The translations under genes and the position numbers were made by a program. A DNA stretch of 64,000 nucleotides, from contig NZ_JARRCW010000001.1 of assembly GCF_031501865.1 (NCBI RefSeq), positions 443,001 to 507,000 of the forward strand. The letters are read 5' to 3'. Source of the DNA: Pseudovibrio sp. M1P-2-3 (GTDB taxonomy: Bacteria > Pseudomonadota > Alphaproteobacteria > Rhizobiales > Stappiaceae). Positions 60,864-64,000 of this stretch are shown here, in pieces. The notes below the pieces were generated by a model. The model saw only the letters and a list, made by a program, of their open reading frames with translations. It was not told the DNA's origin and did no database searches. Numbering within the stretch: the stretch's first letter is position 1; every line of letters begins with the position of its first letter.

Positions 60864-62846
60864 ATGACGAAGCCAACGGGAGGGGGTGGCGATACTTTTC
60901 CTAAGCTGCTGCTTGAAAATGCACAGCGATGGCCGAGCAATCCGGCTTTTCGGGAAAAGGACCTCGGCATCTGGCAGGTGTGGAACTGGCGCGAGACCTA
61001 TGAGGAAGTGAAGAACCTCTCTTTGGGGCTCAAACAGCTGGGCTGCAAGGAAGGTGAAAAGGTTGCCATTATCGGCGCCAACCGCCCGCAGCTTTATTGG
61101 GGCATTGTGGCAGTGCAGGCGATCGGCGGGGTGCCGGTTCCCTTGTACGCGGATGCCATTGCCGATGAAATGTCCTACGTTTTACAGCATGCAGAAGTCA
61201 CGATGGCCATTGTGGAGGATCAGGAGCAGGTGGACAAGGTTTTGTCCATTGCCGAAAACCTCCCTGAGCTGCGCCATGTTATTTATGAGGATCCGAAGGG
61301 CCTGCGAGATTATGACCACACGGACCTGAGTGAGTTCAAGGTGGTTCAGGAGATAGGGCGCCGCCATCAGCAGCAATTTACCATCTCAGGTAAGCATTGG
61401 CGGGAAGGGATTGCCAACGGGTCGGGAAGCGATGTGGCGGTGATGCTCTACACCTCCGGTACCACGGGCCGCCCCAAGGGCGTCATGCTCACGTTTGACA
61501 ATCTCATCATTTCCGCCAGAAACGCCAATAGTTTTGATGGGTTGGACCACACGGAAAGCACACTGGCCTACCTGCCCATGGCGTGGGTGGGGGACCATGT
61601 GTTCTCTGTGGCGCAGGCTTATACGGCTGGCTATTGCGTCAACTGTCCTGAAAACATGGAGACAGTTCTGGGAGACCGCAAGGAAATCTCGCCCACTTAC
61701 TTCTTTGCCCCGCCGCGTGTGTTTGAAGGCCTGCTTACCCATGTGATGGTGCGCATGGAAGATGCCAGTGGCTTGAAAAAGCGCATGTTCGACTATTTTT
61801 TGAAAGTGGCAAACCGCATCGGCGGTCGGCTTCTGGATGGGCAGACAGTGACACTCGGCGAGCGGGTGCTTTATGGGCTCGGGTCCTATTTTGTCTATTC
61901 GCCCTTGAAGAACCAGATGGGCTTTTCGCGTGTCAAGGTGGCGTACACAGCGGGAGAGGCCATTGGACCGGAGATTTTCCGGTTCTACCGCTCTCTTGGC
62001 ATCAACCTGAAGCAGCTCTACGGGCAAACGGAATCCAGCGTGTTCATCACTGCCCAGCCAAACGGGGAAATCTATCCCGATACAGTGGGAACTCCCTTTA
62101 CGGGGGTGGAACTGAAAATCACCGAGAATGGCGAAGTGCTTTACCGCTCTCCCGGTGCCTTCAACGCCTATTTCAAGAATGAAGAGGCCACTAAGGAAAC
62201 CAAAGATGCCGAGGGCTGGGTGAAGACGGGGGACGCTGGGATGATCCTGGAAAACGGACATCTCAAAATCATCGACCGCGCCAAGGACGTGGGCAAACTC
62301 ACCAGCGGTCATATGGTTGCGCCTAAATATATCGAGAACAAGCTCAAGTTCTTTCCCAATATCAAAGAGGCGGTTATTTTCGGCAATCAGCAGGATTTTG
62401 CCACTGCCTTCATCAATATTGATCTGGTGGCCGTGGGCAACTGGGCCGAGCGCAACAACATCGCCTATGCCTCCTATCAGGAGCTGGCCGCGCACCCACA
62501 GGTCTATGGCATGATCGAGGAGCACATAGATCAGGTCAATCAGGATCTAGCCCGCGAAAACCTCATGGCAGAGGCGCAGATCCGGCGGTTCCTGATCCTG
62601 CATAAAGAACTGGATGCCGATGACGGGGAGTTGACCCGCACGCTCAAAGTGCGCCGCAAGTTTGTGAGCGAGCGTTATGAACCGCTCATCACCGCCCTTT
62701 ATGACGGCAGCACCAGCAAGCATGTGGTGACAACGGTGAGCTTTGAGGATGGGCGCTCCGGCACCATCGAGGCCACCGTGGAAATCAGAGATCTACAGCC
62801 CCATGCCAGCGGTGCGGGTGCAGCGGTTATGGAGGCAGCAGAATGA
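60864..62846 (+). CDS. Long-chain acyl-CoA ligase (AMP-forming)
   Basis: The start chosen is ATG 60864 after GAGGGGAGGGGG; an ATG 15 bases upstream lies inside the inverted repeat. The AMP-binding motif YTSGTTGRPKGVM (about residues 196-208) and the later YGQTESS and TGD-containing region identify an acyl-adenylate/thioester enzyme of the FadD15 / long-chain type. It is ~660 residues, the long form. It overlaps the next gene by four bases (ATGA). Its linkage to a branched-chain-type ABC transporter suggests it activates an imported carboxylic acid; the chain type is not known. Confidence 0.9.
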   Translation: MTKPTGGGGDTFPKLLLENAQRWPSNPAFREKDLGIWQVWNWRETYEEVKNLSLGLKQLGCKEGEKVAIIGANRPQLYWGIVAVQAIGGVPVPLYADAIADEMSYVLQHAEVTMAIVEDQEQVDKVLSIAENLPELRHVIYEDPKGLRDYDHTDLSEFKVVQEIGRRHQQQFTISGKHWREGIANGSGSDVAVMLYTSGTTGRPKGVMLTFDNLIISARNANSFDGLDHTESTLAYLPMAWVGDHVFSVAQAYTAGYCVNCPENMETVLGDRKEISPTYFFAPPRVFEGLLTHVMVRMEDASGLKKRMFDYFLKVANRIGGRLLDGQTVTLGERVLYGLGSYFVYSPLKNQMGFSRVKVAYTAGEAIGPEIFRFYRSLGINLKQLYGQTESSVFITAQPNGEIYPDTVGTPFTGVELKITENGEVLYRSPGAFNAYFKNEEATKETKDAEGWVKTGDAGMILENGHLKIIDRAKDVGKLTSGHMVAPKYIENKLKFFPNIKEAVIFGNQQDFATAFINIDLVAVGNWAERNNIAYASYQELAAHPQVYGMIEEHIDQVNQDLARENLMAEAQIRRFLILHKELDADDGELTRTLKVRRKFVSERYEPLITALYDGSTSKHVVTTVSFEDGRSGTIEATVEIRDLQPHASGAGAAVMEAAE

Positions 62847-63661
62847 ATGTTCTGGTTAGTTCCGCAATAGAGGGGAAGCAGGTGGAAAAACAGCGCGATG
62901 TGCTTCTGGATCTGCAAAATGTTTCCCTGTCTTTTGGCGGTGTGAAGGCTATCACCAATATCTCGTTCAATGTTATGAAGGGGGAAATTCGCGCCATCAT
63001 CGGCCCAAACGGAGCCGGTAAAACCTCCATGCTCAATGTGATCAACGGGTTCTACCAGCCGCAGGAAGGTAAGATCACCTTCAAAGGCAAGCACCGGCGC
63101 TCCATGAAACCGCATCTGGCGGTGAGCCAAGGCATCGCCCGCACCTTTCAAAATGTGGCTCTGTTCAAGGGCATGTCCACGCTGGACAACATCATGACAG
63201 GGCGCTCGGTGCGCATGAAGCGCAACATATTCTGGCAGCTGCTCCACTATGGCCCCGCCCTGCGCGAGGAGATCGAGCACCGTGAGCGCATTGAAGAGAT
63301 TATCGATTTTCTGGAAATCCAGCACATCCGCCGCACGCCCGTGGGCAAGCTGCCTTACGGCCTGCAAAAGCGGGTGGAGCTGGCCCGGGCCCTTGCCATG
63401 GAGCCGGACTTACTTCTTCTGGACGAGCCTATGGCGGGCATGAATCTGGAAGAAAAAGAGGACATGAGCCGCTTCATTCTTGAGGTGAACGAACAGATGG
63501 GAACCACCATCGCCCTCATCGAGCATGACATGGGCGTGGTGATGGACCTGTCCGATCGCGTCGTGGTGCTGGACTATGGCCGCAAGATTGCCGATGGCCC
63601 GCCAGAGGACGTGCAAAACAATCCAGAAGTCATTGATGCCTATCTTGGCGTTTCACACTAA
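62843..63661 (+). CDS. Branched-chain-type ABC transporter ATPase (LivG-like)
   Basis: Walker A is GPNGAGKTS (54-62), then ISFNVMKGEIRAIIG and FYQPQEGKITF. The LivG mark GIARTFQNVALF (about 100-111), the signature LPYGLQKRVELARAL and Walker B LLLDEP complete it. The first 22 residues form an extension before the usual start. It overlaps the acyl-CoA ligase gene by four bases, so the two are co-translated. The substrate in such operons is often an aromatic or branched acid rather than an amino acid. Confidence 0.92.
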   Translation: MNVLVSSAIEGKQVEKQRDVLLDLQNVSLSFGGVKAITNISFNVMKGEIRAIIGPNGAGKTSMLNVINGFYQPQEGKITFKGKHRRSMKPHLAVSQGIARTFQNVALFKGMSTLDNIMTGRSVRMKRNIFWQLLHYGPALREEIEHRERIEEIIDFLEIQHIRRTPVGKLPYGLQKRVELARALAMEPDLLLLDEPMAGMNLEEKEDMSRFILEVNEQMGTTIALIEHDMGVVMDLSDRVVVLDYGRKIADGPPEDVQNNPEVIDAYLGVSH

Positions 63662-63672
63662 GGGGGGCTCAG

Positions 63673-64000
63673 GTGGAACTTTTATATAATATTTTTGTCG
63701 ATCCGTTTGTTCAAATGTATGACGCGCCGGACTTTCTGCTTCAGGTCCTTTGGGAGGGGCTTGTCTCGGGCGTGCTTTATGCACTCATCGCGCTGGGCTT
63801 TGTCTTGATTTACAAATCCTCGCGCATTTTCAACTTTGCCCAAGGCATCATGGTGGTGTTCGCCGCGCTCACGCTGGTGGGCCTGCATGAAAAAGGCGTG
63901 CCTGCATGGCTGGCCCTGCCGCTCACTCTGGCGGTGATGTATGTGCTGGCTATGACGGTGGAGCGGGTGGTGCTGCGCCCGCTTGTCGGCCAACCCGACA
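63673..64000 (+). CDS. Branched-chain-type ABC transporter permease (LivH-like), partial
   Basis: A GTG at 63673 after GGGGGGCTC opens a frame that stays open to the window edge. The translated part has VLWEGLVSGVLYALIALGFVLIYKSS-type first helix, the family hallmark FNFAQG and an EKGVPAW loop followed by a second helix. It is the inner-membrane permease paired with the preceding ATPase. Its end, a second permease and the binding protein lie beyond the window. Confidence 0.9.
   Translation, partial: MELLYNIFVDPFVQMYDAPDFLLQVLWEGLVSGVLYALIALGFVLIYKSSRIFNFAQGIMVVFAALTLVGLHEKGVPAWLALPLTLAVMYVLAMTVERVVLRPLVGQPD

Noticed and set aside
61386-62525. 379-codon minus-strand frame in the acyl-CoA ligase
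   Set aside because: Antisense to a conserved enzyme; no own start signal.

Overview
The window reads as chromosome of a free-living alphaproteobacterium of the order Rhizobiales/Hyphomicrobiales. The evidence is the minus-strand block carD - fdxA - S4 protein - SUV3-type helicase, the CYTH/CHAD and CobW+WD40 genes, and the dispersed 'ccccggatcaagtccgggg' hairpin repeat common in that group. GC content judged by eye is about 50-53 %. Together with nitrate respiration, an autotransporter, TRAP transport and a LuxR solo, this suggests a marine Stappiaceae member such as Pseudovibrio. That placement is inference, not proof.

Layout. (1) 1-7840: end of a narK-type transporter, then narGHJI and a cytoplasmic parvulin, one tightly spaced nitrate-respiration operon. 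(2) 8493-13719: a large autotransporter with a 60-bp tandem repeat, tRNA-Arg(CCT), a degenerate nuclease-fold protein and an M48 lipoprotein protease. (3) 13950-18844, minus strand: the conserved carD/fdxA/S4/helicase block. (4) 18845-21385: a long AT-rich gene-free stretch, a LuxR solo and an outer-membrane barrel protein. (5) 21657-32897: pyruvate carboxylase, an acetate-uptake family protein between two copies of a hairpin repeat, a sulfotransferase-like protein, a TerB-like/amidotransferase pair, an AsmA-like protein, a FosX-type protein and DUF4345. (6) 33165-43815: an MBL hydrolase, a GlfT2-like glycosyltransferase, a CYTH/CHAD protein, a CopA-type copper ATPase, a redox-domain adenylate cyclase, a YffB/Spx-like protein and a creatininase-family amidohydrolase. 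(7) 44062-50762: an orphan ABC ATPase, MarR, DinB, LacI, a candidate 32-aa membrane peptide, an Inh-like secreted protein, CobW plus WD40, and DUF2937. (8) 50926-53213: an AT-richer pair, a second sulfotransferase-like gene and a glycosyltransferase resembling plant-type digalactosyldiacylglycerol synthases. (9) 53318-60409: a gamma-glutamyltransferase relative, a Leu/Phe-type dehydrogenase and a TakP/FcbT-type TRAP transporter. (10) 60864-64000: an acyl-CoA ligase starting a branched-chain-type ABC transporter operon that runs off the window.

Themes. Anaerobic respiration (nar operon) and redox sensing (cyclase with histidine-rich membrane anchor and 2Fe-2S domain) are present. Carboxylate use is represented by pyc, the SatP-like protein, the TRAP system and the acyl-CoA ligase. 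Cell-surface work includes the autotransporter, porin-like barrel, GlfT2-like and DGD-like transferases, two sulfotransferase-like proteins and AsmA. No integrase, transposase, phage gene or CRISPR array was seen. The most unusual item is the DGD-like glycosyltransferase beside a sulfotransferase-like gene, a possible small glycolipid-modification locus.
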